From Vibrio rumoiensis (GTDB lineage Bacteria > Pseudomonadota > Gammaproteobacteria > Enterobacterales > Vibrionaceae), in contig NZ_AP018685.1 of NCBI RefSeq assembly GCF_002218045.2, positions 620,001 to 684,000 on the forward strand: a DNA stretch of 64,000 nt, given 5' to 3'. Shown here one piece after another: positions 17,642 to 26,209 of the stretch. The notes under the pieces were generated by a model, which was not told the origin of the DNA, did not search any database, and worked only from the letters and a program-made list of their open reading frames with translations. Within the stretch, counting starts at the first letter, position 1. Each line of letters begins with the position of its first letter. The translations under genes were made by a program, and so were the position numbers.

Positions 17642-18367
17642 ATGATTGCTATACTACGCATTATTGCTGTCGCGATATTTGCTATCTTCATGTTTATTTT
17701 TGGTTGTGGCTACTGCTTATTTAGCCCACGCAACCCTCGCCATGTGTTTACCTTTGGGCGCATGTTTGGGCGAATGTCTAAAGTATTTGGAATAAAACTT
17801 GAACTGAGAATCCCTGATGATGCTTACGAGCGTGGTCAGCATATTTATTTAGGTAACCATCAAAATAACTGGGATTTATTTACTATCTCGTCAGCGGTTA
17901 CGCCGAATGTTGTGACGGTAGGTAAGAAAAGTTTAGTGTGGTTACCACTGTTTGGTCAGTTGTACTGGTTAACGGGTAATATTTTGATTGACCGTGCAAA
18001 CCGTAGCAAAGCAATGGATACCATTAGCCAAGTAGCGGAACAAATTAAAAAGAGTAAAGTCTCGGTATGGATGTTCCCTGAGGGGACTCGCTCGCGTGGT
18101 CGAGGTTTGCTGCCATTTAAAACCGGCGCTTTCCATGCTGCGATTGCCGCTCAAGTGCCGATTGTTCCGATAGTTTGTAGCTCCACAGATAAACTAAAAC
18201 TAAATCGCTGGAATAACGGTCATGTCATTGTTGAAATGCTCCCTCCGATCAGCGTTGAAGGTTGCAGTAAAGAAAACGTTCGTGAGTTGCTAAAAGAGTG
18301 TCGTAATCAAATGAAAACGAAACTTGAAGAGTTAGATGCAGAAGTTGCTCTGCGTAACGCCAAGTAA
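17642..18367 (+). CDS. plsC: 1-acylglycerol-3-phosphate O-acyltransferase
   Basis: Acylates lysophosphatidic acid to phosphatidic acid at the inner membrane. An N-terminal membrane segment is followed by the HX4D motif NHQNNWD (His73, Asp78), FPEGTRSRG and VPIVPIV, the three PlsC boxes. The ATG at 17642 follows GGAG and gives 241 residues; an open frame from 17525 would begin upstream of the murA terminator hairpin and is rejected. Confidence 0.92.
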   Translation: MIAILRIIAVAIFAIFMFIFGCGYCLFSPRNPRHVFTFGRMFGRMSKVFGIKLELRIPDDAYERGQHIYLGNHQNNWDLFTISSAVTPNVVTVGKKSLVWLPLFGQLYWLTGNILIDRANRSKAMDTISQVAEQIKKSKVSVWMFPEGTRSRGRGLLPFKTGAFHAAIAAQVPIVPIVCSSTDKLKLNRWNNGHVIVEMLPPISVEGCSKENVRELLKECRNQMKTKLEELDAEVALRNAK

Positions 18368-18402
18368 TGACTCAGTGCGTGATTACGCTTAGACTGAAAC
18401 TT

Positions 18403-18434
18403 AAAAGCCAATGAAGAATTTTCATTGGCTTTTA
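18403..18434. terminator. Bidirectional terminator plsC / corA
   Basis: AAAAGCCAATGAA (from 18403) pairs with TTCATTGGCTTTT (to 18433) around a short loop, with A/T runs on both sides. It serves the convergent plsC and corA. Confidence 0.85.
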
Positions 18435-18471
18435 TGTGGTTCTATTTTTAGATTATTGATAGACGAAGATG

Positions 18472-19425
18472 TTATAGCCATCCTTTACGTTTGAAATAAA
18501 AGTAAGGGGCAAAGCCAGAAGCGACCATTAATGCTAACGCCATTGGATAACCAAATGTCCAATCTAACTCTGGAATCAAGTGGAAGTTCATTCCGTAAAT
18601 ACTCGCAATTAATGTCGGAGGTAGAAACACCACTGCGGCAATTGAGAAGGTTTTAATGATTTGGTTTTGTTCAATGTTGATGAAACCTTGTGCGGAATCC
18701 ATCAAGAAGTTGATCTTTTCAAATAAGAAGGTGGTATGCGCCATGAGTGTTTCAATATCACGTACAATTTCACGTAACGTTTCTAGCTCTTCTGGCGTTG
18801 ATTTTAAGTGGCGCAACAGGAATGAAATCACTCGCTGAGTATCCATTAAACATAAACGAATCTTACCATTACTATCTTCTAGTCGAGCTAAACGACTAAT
18901 ACAATCTTCCCAATCTGCTTCATCTTCTTCCAATACGGTATAGCTGATTTTTTCGAGTTGATGATGAATATCTTCAATAGTATCGGCATGATTTTCGACT
19001 TTTTGTTCAAGGATGGTGATGAACAGAGATTGAACATTATTCGATTGAACTTGGCCTTTACGAGCTCGTAAGCGTAATAATCGAAAATCCGCAATGCTGC
19101 CTTCACGAATGGTAACTAGTCTATCTTTTTGCAATATCGAGGCGATGTTGACTGTGGTATGGCGCCCTTCACTGGGAGATAAAAATAACGAGTGAACATG
19201 CAAGCCTTCATGATCGACAAAATAGCGTGAAGAGGCTTCGATTTCTTCTACATCATTCGCTCCCGGAATTTGGATTTTTAATTGTTGTGATAGCAAATAT
19301 CGTTCTTCATTGCTTGGATCGTGCGCGTCAATCCAGTCAGCTTGATTAATCAGAGAGGGTAAGTCGTCTTGTTCGTTATAGCTGATTTCTTGAATGAAAC
19401 CGTTATTGATCTTAAAAAATCTCAT
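18472..19425 (-). CDS. corA: CorA magnesium/divalent cation channel
   Basis: A 317-residue homopentameric Mg2+ channel. The large cytoplasmic N-terminal domain is followed by two C-terminal membrane segments with the GMN selectivity motif (YGMNFH) between them. The ATG at 19425 gives the size of E. coli CorA (316); the frame continues to 19503, but the extra 26 residues are basic and polar and unlike the family. Confidence 0.93.
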   Translation of the reverse strand: MRFFKINNGFIQEISYNEQDDLPSLINQADWIDAHDPSNEERYLLSQQLKIQIPGANDVEEIEASSRYFVDHEGLHVHSLFLSPSEGRHTTVNIASILQKDRLVTIREGSIADFRLLRLRARKGQVQSNNVQSLFITILEQKVENHADTIEDIHHQLEKISYTVLEEDEADWEDCISRLARLEDSNGKIRLCLMDTQRVISFLLRHLKSTPEELETLREIVRDIETLMAHTTFLFEKINFLMDSAQGFINIEQNQIIKTFSIAAVVFLPPTLIASIYGMNFHLIPELDWTFGYPMALALMVASGFAPYFYFKRKGWL

Positions 19426-19591
19426 GGAAATCGTGTTCTTTTTATGGTGGACGAATGCTCTTATCTTAGCATGGCTGCTACTTAACTTAATTATTTCCCT
19501 CAAGAAAGCTGACTTATATCGATAAGCGAATTATCGCCACGACAACTTAAGTTTAGTGCGATATTTAATTGGTTACATTTTGAAATATTCA

Positions 19592-19621
19592 TTGACACTT
19601 TCCTGCCTAGGCAAGTAAAAT
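19592..19621 (+). promoter_or_regulatory. Promoter of the marR-emrAB operon
   Basis: TTGACA (19592-19597), an 18-bp spacer and TAAAAT (19616-19621). The first CCTAGG palindrome (19604-19613) fills the spacer, so a bound repressor would block polymerase. Confidence 0.75.
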
Positions 19622-19645
19622 TTCAACCTACTTGCCTAGGCAGGT
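19603..19645. promoter_or_regulatory. Two tandem MarR-type operators
   Basis: TGCCTAGGCA occurs at 19604-19613 and again at 19633-19642, with centres 29 bp apart. Each lies in a wider imperfect palindrome (ACTTGCCTAGGCAGGT for the second). A related site, TACCTAGGCA, occurs at 20120-20129 just after the regulator's stop codon. The likely ligand is the MarR protein encoded at 19677-20117, by analogy with autoregulated MarR/EmrAB systems. Confidence 0.75.
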
Positions 19646-19676
19646 AAATTTGGCTGGCAACATTTTAAGGCACCTT

Positions 19677-20117
19677 ATGACGAATCCTTCTTATATCAAT
19701 GCTTCTGGAATCCCGTTAGGGAAGTTAATTGGATTGGTGAATCAGCATAAAGAACGTTTGCTTCATCAATACTTAACGCCAATCGATATCAGCTCTGCTC
19801 AATTTAAAGTGTTAGCTGCGATCGAATTTGATGGCACTAAATCTCCAGCAGAGATCAGCAAGCTATTAGCTATCGATTGTGGCTCAATGACCCGCATGGT
19901 GGAGCGTTTGATGAAAAAGTCTCTATTAGAAAAGCAGCCTAACCCAGAAGATAAAAGGGGCGTCATATTATTGTTAACCCCGGAAGGTAAGGTGGTATTG
20001 AATGAGTGCATCGCGGTTATTGAAAGCCAGGTAAGCCCTTCACTTGTGGGAGACTTATCTCCTGATGAAGTAAAACAATTAAGTGGTTTATTAGAACGAT
20101 TGTTACCCAGCGCTTAA
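19677..20117 (+). CDS. MarR-family transcriptional regulator
   Basis: A 146-residue winged-helix regulator. The DNA-binding part (ISSAQFKVLAAIEFDG, SPAEISKLLAIDCGSMTRMVERLMKKSLL, then the wing NPEDKRGVILLLTPEG) is typical of MarR/SlyA/MprA. The ATG at 19677 has an AAGG site; the frame is open from 19632 but the extra residues overlap the second operator. It probably represses itself and the pump genes downstream until an inducer binds. The inducer cannot be predicted. Confidence 0.92.
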   Translation: MTNPSYINASGIPLGKLIGLVNQHKERLLHQYLTPIDISSAQFKVLAAIEFDGTKSPAEISKLLAIDCGSMTRMVERLMKKSLLEKQPNPEDKRGVILLLTPEGKVVLNECIAVIESQVSPSLVGDLSPDEVKQLSGLLERLLPSA

Positions 20118-20119
20118 GT

Positions 20120-20129
20120 TACCTAGGCA
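20120..20129. promoter_or_regulatory. Third CCTAGG site, before emrA
   Basis: TACCTAGGCA lies between the regulator stop and emrA, sharing nine of ten bases with the two upstream operators. It may give the regulator a second point of control over the pump genes. Confidence 0.5.
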
Positions 20130-20164
20130 AAATATAATTATATTGATGATCAAATGGTTGAATC

Positions 20165-21349
20165 ATGAAAAATACAGAACAAAACATTGAAGCTGCTGTA
20201 AAACCGAGAAGCAAACGTAAAACGTCTTTTCTCATCTTATTGGTTGCATTATTGGTGATCGGTGGCGCTTGGTTTGCTTATTACGAGCTTTATGCCAAAT
20301 TTGTCCAAGAAACCGATGATGCTTATGTGAATGGCAACCTAGTGACGGTTTCTCCGCAAATTGCAGGTACCGTTACTAAGGTGATCCCTGATGAAGGTGA
20401 TTTTGTTAAGCAAGGTCAAGTATTAGTTAGCCTTGACTCTAACGATACCCAAATTGCTTTGCAAAATGCCGAAGCTCAGTTAGCAAGTAAGGTGCGCGAA
20501 GTGCGTGGTATGTATGCGGCTGCGGATAACTTTAAAGCGAAAGTTGAAACCAGTAAAGTGGAATATCGCCAAGCGCTAAACGATTATAATCGTCGTAAAA
20601 ACTTAGTCGCGAAAGGGGCTATTTCGAAAGAAGATTTGATTCACTATCGCGATACATTAGAAGCGGCTAAGAGCCAATTAGAAGCCGCTGAGCAATCATT
20701 ACAAATGACGGTTGCCTTGGTAGACAATACGGTTTTAGCGACTCATCCTGGTGTGAAGTCTGCGGTTGCTGCATTACGTAAAAGTTATTTAGATAATAGC
20801 CGTACTCAAATTGTTGCTCCAGTGAGTGGTTATGTGGCTAAGCGTGCAGTGCAATTAGGTAGTCAAGTACAACCTGGTAGCCAATTAATGGCGATTGTGC
20901 CTCTTCATCAAGTTTGGGTGGATGCTAACTTCAAAGAAAGCCAAATGAAAGATATGCGCATTGGCCAACCGGTGACGCTGACTTCTGACCTATATGGTGA
21001 AGACGTTGAATATAAAGGCGAAATTGAAAGTTTGGGTATTGGTACTGGTAGTGCGTTTTCTCTATTACCTGCACAGAATGCGAGCGGTAACTGGATCAAG
21101 ATTGTTCAACGTTTACCTGTGAAAATTCACTTAGATGCACAAAACCAAGATAAGTATCCTCTGCGTATTGGTTTATCTATGGTGGCGAAGGTGGATATTA
21201 AAGATACCGATGGCAAGCTTTTAGCGAAACATGCCAAAAAACAAGCTCGTTACAATACTGATGTTTACCAGCATTCACTTGAAGAAGTCGATAAGTTGGT
21301 TGCAAAAATATTACATGACAATGTTGGTGTAACCGCAGCGGCGCAATAG
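20165..21349 (+). CDS. emrA: EmrA-like membrane-fusion protein
   Basis: Periplasmic adaptor of a tripartite drug exporter (HlyD family), 394 residues. One N-terminal membrane anchor (FLILLVALLVIGGAWFAYYEL), a split lipoyl domain (TDDAYVNGNLVTVSPQIAGTV ... IVAPVSGYVAKRAV), a coiled-coil hairpin (about 90-210) and a beta-barrel. It precedes emrB by 10 bp. Confidence 0.9.
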   Translation: MKNTEQNIEAAVKPRSKRKTSFLILLVALLVIGGAWFAYYELYAKFVQETDDAYVNGNLVTVSPQIAGTVTKVIPDEGDFVKQGQVLVSLDSNDTQIALQNAEAQLASKVREVRGMYAAADNFKAKVETSKVEYRQALNDYNRRKNLVAKGAISKEDLIHYRDTLEAAKSQLEAAEQSLQMTVALVDNTVLATHPGVKSAVAALRKSYLDNSRTQIVAPVSGYVAKRAVQLGSQVQPGSQLMAIVPLHQVWVDANFKESQMKDMRIGQPVTLTSDLYGEDVEYKGEIESLGIGTGSAFSLLPAQNASGNWIKIVQRLPVKIHLDAQNQDKYPLRIGLSMVAKVDIKDTDGKLLAKHAKKQARYNTDVYQHSLEEVDKLVAKILHDNVGVTAAAQ

Positions 21350-21359
21350 TGGGGCGTTC

Positions 21360-22892
21360 ATGAACGATCAAACATATACGCCTCCTAGCTTACCTCTTGC
21401 AGTTTTGGCTTTAGCGTTAGCCACGTTTATGCAAGTGCTCGATAGTACGATTGCTAATGTTGCTTTGCCGACGATTGCCGGTAATTTAGGGGTAAGCTCA
21501 GAGCAAAGTACTTGGGTTATTACCTCTTTTGCGGTGTGTAATGCGATTGCGTTGCCGCTTACAGGGTGGTTTTCTCGTCGAATTGGGCAGCTGAGGCTGT
21601 TCATTTTATCGGTCGCGTTATTTACGCTTTCGTCATTCCTATGTGGAATTGCGACCAGCATGCCTGAATTAATCGTGTTCCGTGCCCTACAAGGCTTTTT
21701 TGCCGGCCCAATGTTTCCGATGTGTCAGACTTTATTGCTGGCGATATTCCCATCGGTAAAGCGTGGTGCGGCATTAGCATTGATCTCAATGGTAACGGTG
21801 GTTGCTCCAATCGTTGGCCCTATCACAGGTGGTTGGATAACGGATAACTACTCTTGGCCGTGGATCTTTTTCATCAATATACCGATTGGTATTTTCTGTT
21901 GCACAGTCGTTTGGCAGCAACTGAAAGATCGAGTGGATGTTACGGCTAAAATGCCGATTGATTTCATTGGGATTGCCTTATTAGTACTTGGGGTTGGCTT
22001 ATTGCAAGTTGTATTGGATCTCGGTAATGATGCAGACTGGTTTGCCTCGACTCATATTGTCGTCATGACCTGTATTGCAGTGGTTGCCTTGATTTCATTT
22101 GTGATTTGGGAATTAACCGACGATCACCCGATAGTCAATTTATATCTATTTAGAGACCGTAATTACACCGTTGGGACTATTGCGCTGGTATTGAGCTATG
22201 CCGCTTTCTTTGCGATTAATATTATTTTGCCTCAATGGTTACAAATTTATATGGGGTATACCTCTATTTGGGCGGGACTTGCATCGGCACCGATGGGCGT
22301 TTTACCGTTCTTATTAACCCCTTTGGTTGGTCGGTATGCACATAAAACGGATATGAGATCATTAGCCACTATATCATTCGTAGTGATCGGTTTATCTTGC
22401 TTTATGCGTTCGAATTTTAATACGTTTGTTGATTTCTCTACGATTGCAGAAGTGCAGTTATTTATGGGAATTGGAGTGGCGTTTATGTTTATGCCATTAA
22501 CGACAATATTTTTATCGAATCTTAATGGGCAAGAAATTGCAGATGCTTCAGGTTTAACGACTTTCTTACGTGTATTGGGGGGGAGTTTTGCATCATCACT
22601 CACTACATGGTTATGGACTCGTCGAGCGGATTTTCATCACGCGACGTTGACGGAACATGTTAGTAACTATGAGCCTGCAGCCGTTAATTATTTACATAAG
22701 ATGGGAGGGGAAAGCCAAGCTAATTTAGCGGCAGTTGACCACATCATCACGACACAAGCTTATATGAACTCAACGATCGACTATTTTTACATGCTTGGTT
22801 GGTTATTCTTCTTCTTGGTGGTCATTATTTGGTTTGCGAAAGGACCATTTATTAAATCAGGTGGAGCGGCACCGGCATCCGCTGGACACTAA
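21360..22892 (+). CDS. emrB: EmrB-like DHA2 drug:H+ antiporter
   Basis: A 510-residue MFS exporter of the 14-segment DHA2 family. Motif A-like GWFSRRIGQ and the antiporter motif C (PIVGPITGGWI) are visible, together with the conserved DSTIANVALP near the N-terminus. With EmrA and an outer-membrane channel encoded elsewhere it should expel hydrophobic toxic compounds. Substrates are unknown. Confidence 0.92.
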   Translation: MNDQTYTPPSLPLAVLALALATFMQVLDSTIANVALPTIAGNLGVSSEQSTWVITSFAVCNAIALPLTGWFSRRIGQLRLFILSVALFTLSSFLCGIATSMPELIVFRALQGFFAGPMFPMCQTLLLAIFPSVKRGAALALISMVTVVAPIVGPITGGWITDNYSWPWIFFINIPIGIFCCTVVWQQLKDRVDVTAKMPIDFIGIALLVLGVGLLQVVLDLGNDADWFASTHIVVMTCIAVVALISFVIWELTDDHPIVNLYLFRDRNYTVGTIALVLSYAAFFAINIILPQWLQIYMGYTSIWAGLASAPMGVLPFLLTPLVGRYAHKTDMRSLATISFVVIGLSCFMRSNFNTFVDFSTIAEVQLFMGIGVAFMFMPLTTIFLSNLNGQEIADASGLTTFLRVLGGSFASSLTTWLWTRRADFHHATLTEHVSNYEPAAVNYLHKMGGESQANLAAVDHIITTQAYMNSTIDYFYMLGWLFFFLVVIIWFAKGPFIKSGGAAPASAGH

Positions 22893-22916
22893 TCTAACTT
22901 TTGTATGAATATGATC

Positions 22917-22947
22917 GAAAAGGAGCGAATGATTTCACTCCTTTTTA
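22917..22947. terminator. Terminator between emrB and the cyclase gene
   Basis: AAAAGGAG (22918-22925) pairs with CTCCTTTT (22938-22945), followed by further T. It lies between the convergent emrB and the cyclase gene and can serve both. Confidence 0.8.
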
Positions 22948-22969
22948 TTATTGATCCGAGTATCTTGTC

Positions 22970-24691
22970 TTATCCATTAGGATTCATTTCTAATTCAATG
23001 CTAGCGAGTGTTGTCGCTTTCTTCATGGTTTTGGGGGGTAACAATGTTATTTGGCCAAATATCTGAGCTAATTCTAATAGCACTTTTTGTTTCGCCGGCG
23101 AGTTAGGTAAGCTGCCTGGTATCCAGTAATCGACATACACTATATTGGATATTTCAATCAGATCATCGGTTCCGATTTGCTCTACAGCGATCTTAATCGA
23201 CGTCTCTTTTATACGCGCTAATAACGAGTCGCTTATTTTTGCTAAGTTTGGTAATCCAAATATTACCTGTCGCCCCAATGATTGGTGTATTTCGGTCTTA
23301 ATTAATTGCTCTAATTGATAAGGGGTATGTAGCCGAATCAAAATGGGTTGAGAGGTGAGCTGACAAGCCGATTCCAATAGAAGAGGTAAAGTAAGTAATA
23401 AGATACTTTGTTCAGCCAACCAATTGATAGCACATAAAGAATTATCGTCCTTCCAGGTTAGATGAAATTCGACAACATCATTCTGTTGAGTCACAGGGTT
23501 ACAAAGTGGACTGAGTCGAATGGAAAGTGGGCAAGTTGATTGAGGATTTTTAACCCAGTCTTGTAATTTTTCTACGTTAGACTTACTGCGATCAACACGA
23601 AAAACGCTATCAGCATAAAATGCATAATCTTCATTGCTGCCTTGCTTGGTTTCATTTAAGGCATGGATTGCTTGGTCTAATAGGGTTTCAGCATCCGGTT
23701 GATTATTCTCATCGGTATAAGTGATGCCGAGACGAACTAAGACCGGAAACTGGTGATCGTCCGATTGATAATCAAATTCAAGTTGAGATTTGAGTTCTTT
23801 TATCCAGTGCGCCAAATTGGCCTGAGCACCTGAATAAGTGCCCACCAGTACAAATTCATCACCGCCAAGGCGGAAAGCATGGCAATCTTTGAGTAACGAA
23901 AGTTGATTCGCGAACTCGACTAATACTTGATCACCAACCTGATAACCGATTTGATCATTAATTTGTTTAAAGCGTTTTAGATCGATAGCGCATAGGCTTA
24001 AGGCTTTTTTTCGTTTTAATTGTTGTTTTACATAGTGAGTTAAAGCTCGTCGGTTCCCAAGTTGAGTTAAAGGATCAAGCGTTGCTAGTTTCGATGAGCG
24101 TCGGGTTAGCCTTAATAAGGCAATGGAAAGTAAAACGGTAATGATAAAAACCGATAGTTGCCAAAATTGAATAAGATCATTATTTTGGCGAGTGCCTTCA
24201 CTAATACTGCTAGTGAGTACACGGCTAAGAGAATAATTTAAGTTTAATAAGTCATCTTTTACTTGAGCGATCTTGTTCGCAAAGGCCGCGGAATGTAATA
24301 CCTCTGGATGGTTCAAGTCATCCTCTAAACTTTTTATGCGAGCAAATAGAGTTTTGACGTCTTTGGTCACACTAGGATGACGTTTACGTAAAACTTCAGT
24401 GGTGCTTGCTTCTAAAAAGAGTTGTAGTCTGTTCCAAACCAAATCATAGCTCTCTGTGAGATCCGATAGTGGCGCCGCTCCTAATCGATATAAATGTACT
24501 TGATATAGAAAGTTTTCCGATTGGTATAGCATTCTATTGGCGTACCAATTTGTTGAACGATAAAAACGATCAATACTGCGATTATTTTCCTTTTGTAAGT
24601 AAAAACTCCACAAAAAACCGGAAGTGAAAATCGCTAATAACATGATAAAGGCCGTATTTATCATGATGTTTCTTGGGATATTCAGGCGCAT
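22970..24691 (-). CDS. Membrane diguanylate cyclase with a degenerate EAL-like tail
   Basis: Two membrane segments (about 12-31 and 176-195) flank a helical periplasmic domain of roughly 145 residues. A GGDEF domain follows (about 204-365) with an intact active site, RLGGDEF at 274-280, so c-di-GMP synthesis is expected. No inhibitory RxxD site precedes it: the equivalent residues are leucine and cysteine. The C-terminal 190 residues are laid out like an EAL domain (IKIAVEQIGTDD at about 499-510 in the place of the DDFGTG loop), but the EAL triad and the metal ligands are missing, so phosphodiesterase activity is unlikely. The start codon overlaps the upstream stop by one base. Confidence 0.85.
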   Translation of the reverse strand: MRLNIPRNIMINTAFIMLLAIFTSGFLWSFYLQKENNRSIDRFYRSTNWYANRMLYQSENFLYQVHLYRLGAAPLSDLTESYDLVWNRLQLFLEASTTEVLRKRHPSVTKDVKTLFARIKSLEDDLNHPEVLHSAAFANKIAQVKDDLLNLNYSLSRVLTSSISEGTRQNNDLIQFWQLSVFIITVLLSIALLRLTRRSSKLATLDPLTQLGNRRALTHYVKQQLKRKKALSLCAIDLKRFKQINDQIGYQVGDQVLVEFANQLSLLKDCHAFRLGGDEFVLVGTYSGAQANLAHWIKELKSQLEFDYQSDDHQFPVLVRLGITYTDENNQPDAETLLDQAIHALNETKQGSNEDYAFYADSVFRVDRSKSNVEKLQDWVKNPQSTCPLSIRLSPLCNPVTQQNDVVEFHLTWKDDNSLCAINWLAEQSILLLTLPLLLESACQLTSQPILIRLHTPYQLEQLIKTEIHQSLGRQVIFGLPNLAKISDSLLARIKETSIKIAVEQIGTDDLIEISNIVYVDYWIPGSLPNSPAKQKVLLELAQIFGQITLLPPKTMKKATTLASIELEMNPNG

Positions 24692-25173
24692 TATAAAGCT
24701 CTTATTTTATTCACCTGCCAAACCGATTGGTTTAGTAGCTTCTCATCGGAAATAAACTTAGGATTTTGATCAAAAGGCACTAAAACCCATAATGGACCTT
24801 TATTTCGTAACGTCATGTTTTTAGAGTCTTGCTGTAATGCGAGAACAAAGGGATATTTTTGAAGATCTTTGATGCCAATATCATAGGAATAACCATTGAG
24901 GGCGTATATCCGGATGCCATTAAGTGGCTGTGATAACTTATCGATAATTAGATTTAATTTTGGCCCTTGGTAACTATGGATACCTTTTGTCCAAGGTGTC
25001 GATGTCGTAAAGGTAGTTTGCGGCAAGCTTTCTAACTCTTCACGAGTTAAGCTTATGCGTTGTCCTGAAGCGGACTCTAAGGTTAAGAGCACGGCCGACT
25101 GGGCAAAACTAGAGCTAGTAAACAATAGGAGCACTAGGGCGAATTGAAGGCGAAATAACATCATGAATTTCAT
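24691..25173 (-). CDS. Periplasmic protein with a molybdopterin-oxidoreductase-like fold
   Basis: A 160-residue protein with a signal peptide (FALVLLLFTSSSFAQ). The body resembles the sulfite-oxidase/YedY Mo-cofactor domain (TPWTKGIHSYQGPKL, ALNGYSYDI, RNKGPLWVLVPFD) but is shorter and contains no cysteine, so the usual Mo ligand is absent. It is translationally coupled (TAATG) to the cyclase gene, suggesting that it acts as a periplasmic sensor or ligand-binding partner of that cyclase. This role is inferred. Confidence 0.7.
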   Translation of the reverse strand: MKFMMLFRLQFALVLLLFTSSSFAQSAVLLTLESASGQRISLTREELESLPQTTFTTSTPWTKGIHSYQGPKLNLIIDKLSQPLNGIRIYALNGYSYDIGIKDLQKYPFVLALQQDSKNMTLRNKGPLWVLVPFDQNPKFISDEKLLNQSVWQVNKIRAL

Positions 25174-25257
25174 GGGGATAAATTATCCTACGTGTGAATA
25201 CTCCTACATTCTAACATTACTCTGACAATGACTTCTATCGTGTTGGTGTTTTTTTAA

Positions 25258-25288
25258 TCAAAAAAGGGAGGCTTATTGGCCTCCCTTC
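25258..25288 (-). terminator. Terminator after ridA
   Basis: AAGGGAGGC (25264-25272) pairs with GCCTCCCTT (25279-25287); on the minus strand TTTTTTGATT follows. It ends the pyrBI-ridA transcript. Confidence 0.85.
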
Positions 25289-25312
25289 GTTATTTATTAC
25301 GATGGTTGAATG

Positions 25313-25702
25313 CTATTTACGAACCGCAATCGCTTCGATTTCAATGCCAACATCTTTAGGTAGACGAGCCACTTCCACACAAGAACGCGCAGGGTAGTTG
25401 GCAACGTCATGCTCATCAAAGAATGCACCGTAAACTTCATTGACTGCGACAAAGTCATTTAAGTCTTTTACAAATACGGTCATTTTAACAATATCACCAA
25501 CCGTTAAGCCTGAAGATTCGACAACCGCTTTAACGTTATCTAAAGACTGACGAGCTTGAGCCGTAATTTCTGCAGGTACTTCACCCGTTGTTGGGTTCAC
25601 TGGAATCTGGCCTGAAGTCATTACCATGCTACCAAGATCAACGCCTTGAACGTATGGGCCAATCGCAGCGGGTGCAGATTCAGTATGCAGTACTTTAGTC
25701 AT
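25313..25702 (-). CDS. ridA: RidA enamine/imine deaminase
   Basis: A 129-residue YjgF/YER057c/UK114 protein that hydrolyses reactive 2-aminoacrylate-type intermediates released by PLP enzymes. Family motifs are SAPAAIGPYVQGV, SGQIPVNPTTGE and the C-terminal CVEVARLPKDVGIEIEAIA with the conserved arginine/glutamate pocket. It lies 30 bp behind pyrI with no terminator between, so it is probably co-transcribed with pyrBI. Confidence 0.95.
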   Translation of the reverse strand: MTKVLHTESAPAAIGPYVQGVDLGSMVMTSGQIPVNPTTGEVPAEITAQARQSLDNVKAVVESSGLTVGDIVKMTVFVKDLNDFVAVNEVYGAFFDEHDVANYPARSCVEVARLPKDVGIEIEAIAVRK

Positions 25703-25732
25703 TATCTTTTCCTTGTTATTGCGTGGTAAGAA

Positions 25733-26194
25733 TTATTTCTCTGTCATGATTTCGCGAGAAAAACTTTTCTCACAATACTTACACTTTAAGCGAATATCAT
25801 CATTTTTTTCAATCACAGTAAAGCTGCTTGCGACTGGCTCGTTATGAGTAATGCAATTGCTGTTTGCACAATTGAATACATCAGTCACCACTTTAGGCAA
25901 AGTGAGCGCCAGTTTTTTAACGACTTGATAATCTTCAATTTGGTTAACGGTAGCGTGGGGTGCATATAAAGCCAGTTTCTGCGCTTGTTCTTCACTGATA
26001 AAAGTATTCTCAATTTTCAGCAAATCCTTAGCACCGAGAGCCGAAGAGGGCAGATTTAAACCGACCGTCACTCTTTCATTTGAGTTATCCATTTCAAATA
26101 ACTTCAGGACTTTGATACCAATATTGGCAGGAATATGGTCGATCACGGTGCCATTTTTAATGGCTTCAACTTGTAATTGATATTGCTTAGACAT
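25733..26194 (-). CDS. pyrI: PyrI, regulatory chain of aspartate carbamoyltransferase
   Basis: Binds CTP/ATP and mediates feedback control of PyrB. The 153-residue chain has the allosteric N-terminal domain and a zinc site made by four cysteines, CANSNC and CKYC, near 109-141. It lies 15 bp after pyrB. Confidence 0.97.
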   Translation of the reverse strand: MSKQYQLQVEAIKNGTVIDHIPANIGIKVLKLFEMDNSNERVTVGLNLPSSALGAKDLLKIENTFISEEQAQKLALYAPHATVNQIEDYQVVKKLALTLPKVVTDVFNCANSNCITHNEPVASSFTVIEKNDDIRLKCKYCEKSFSREIMTEK

Positions 26195-26209
26195 GGAAGG
26201 CCTCCGTGA

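Noticed and set aside
19680..22892. Genomic island or prophage carrying emrAB
   Set aside because: No integrase, tRNA attachment site, transposase or flanking repeat is visible; a drug pump with its regulator is ordinary accessory content.
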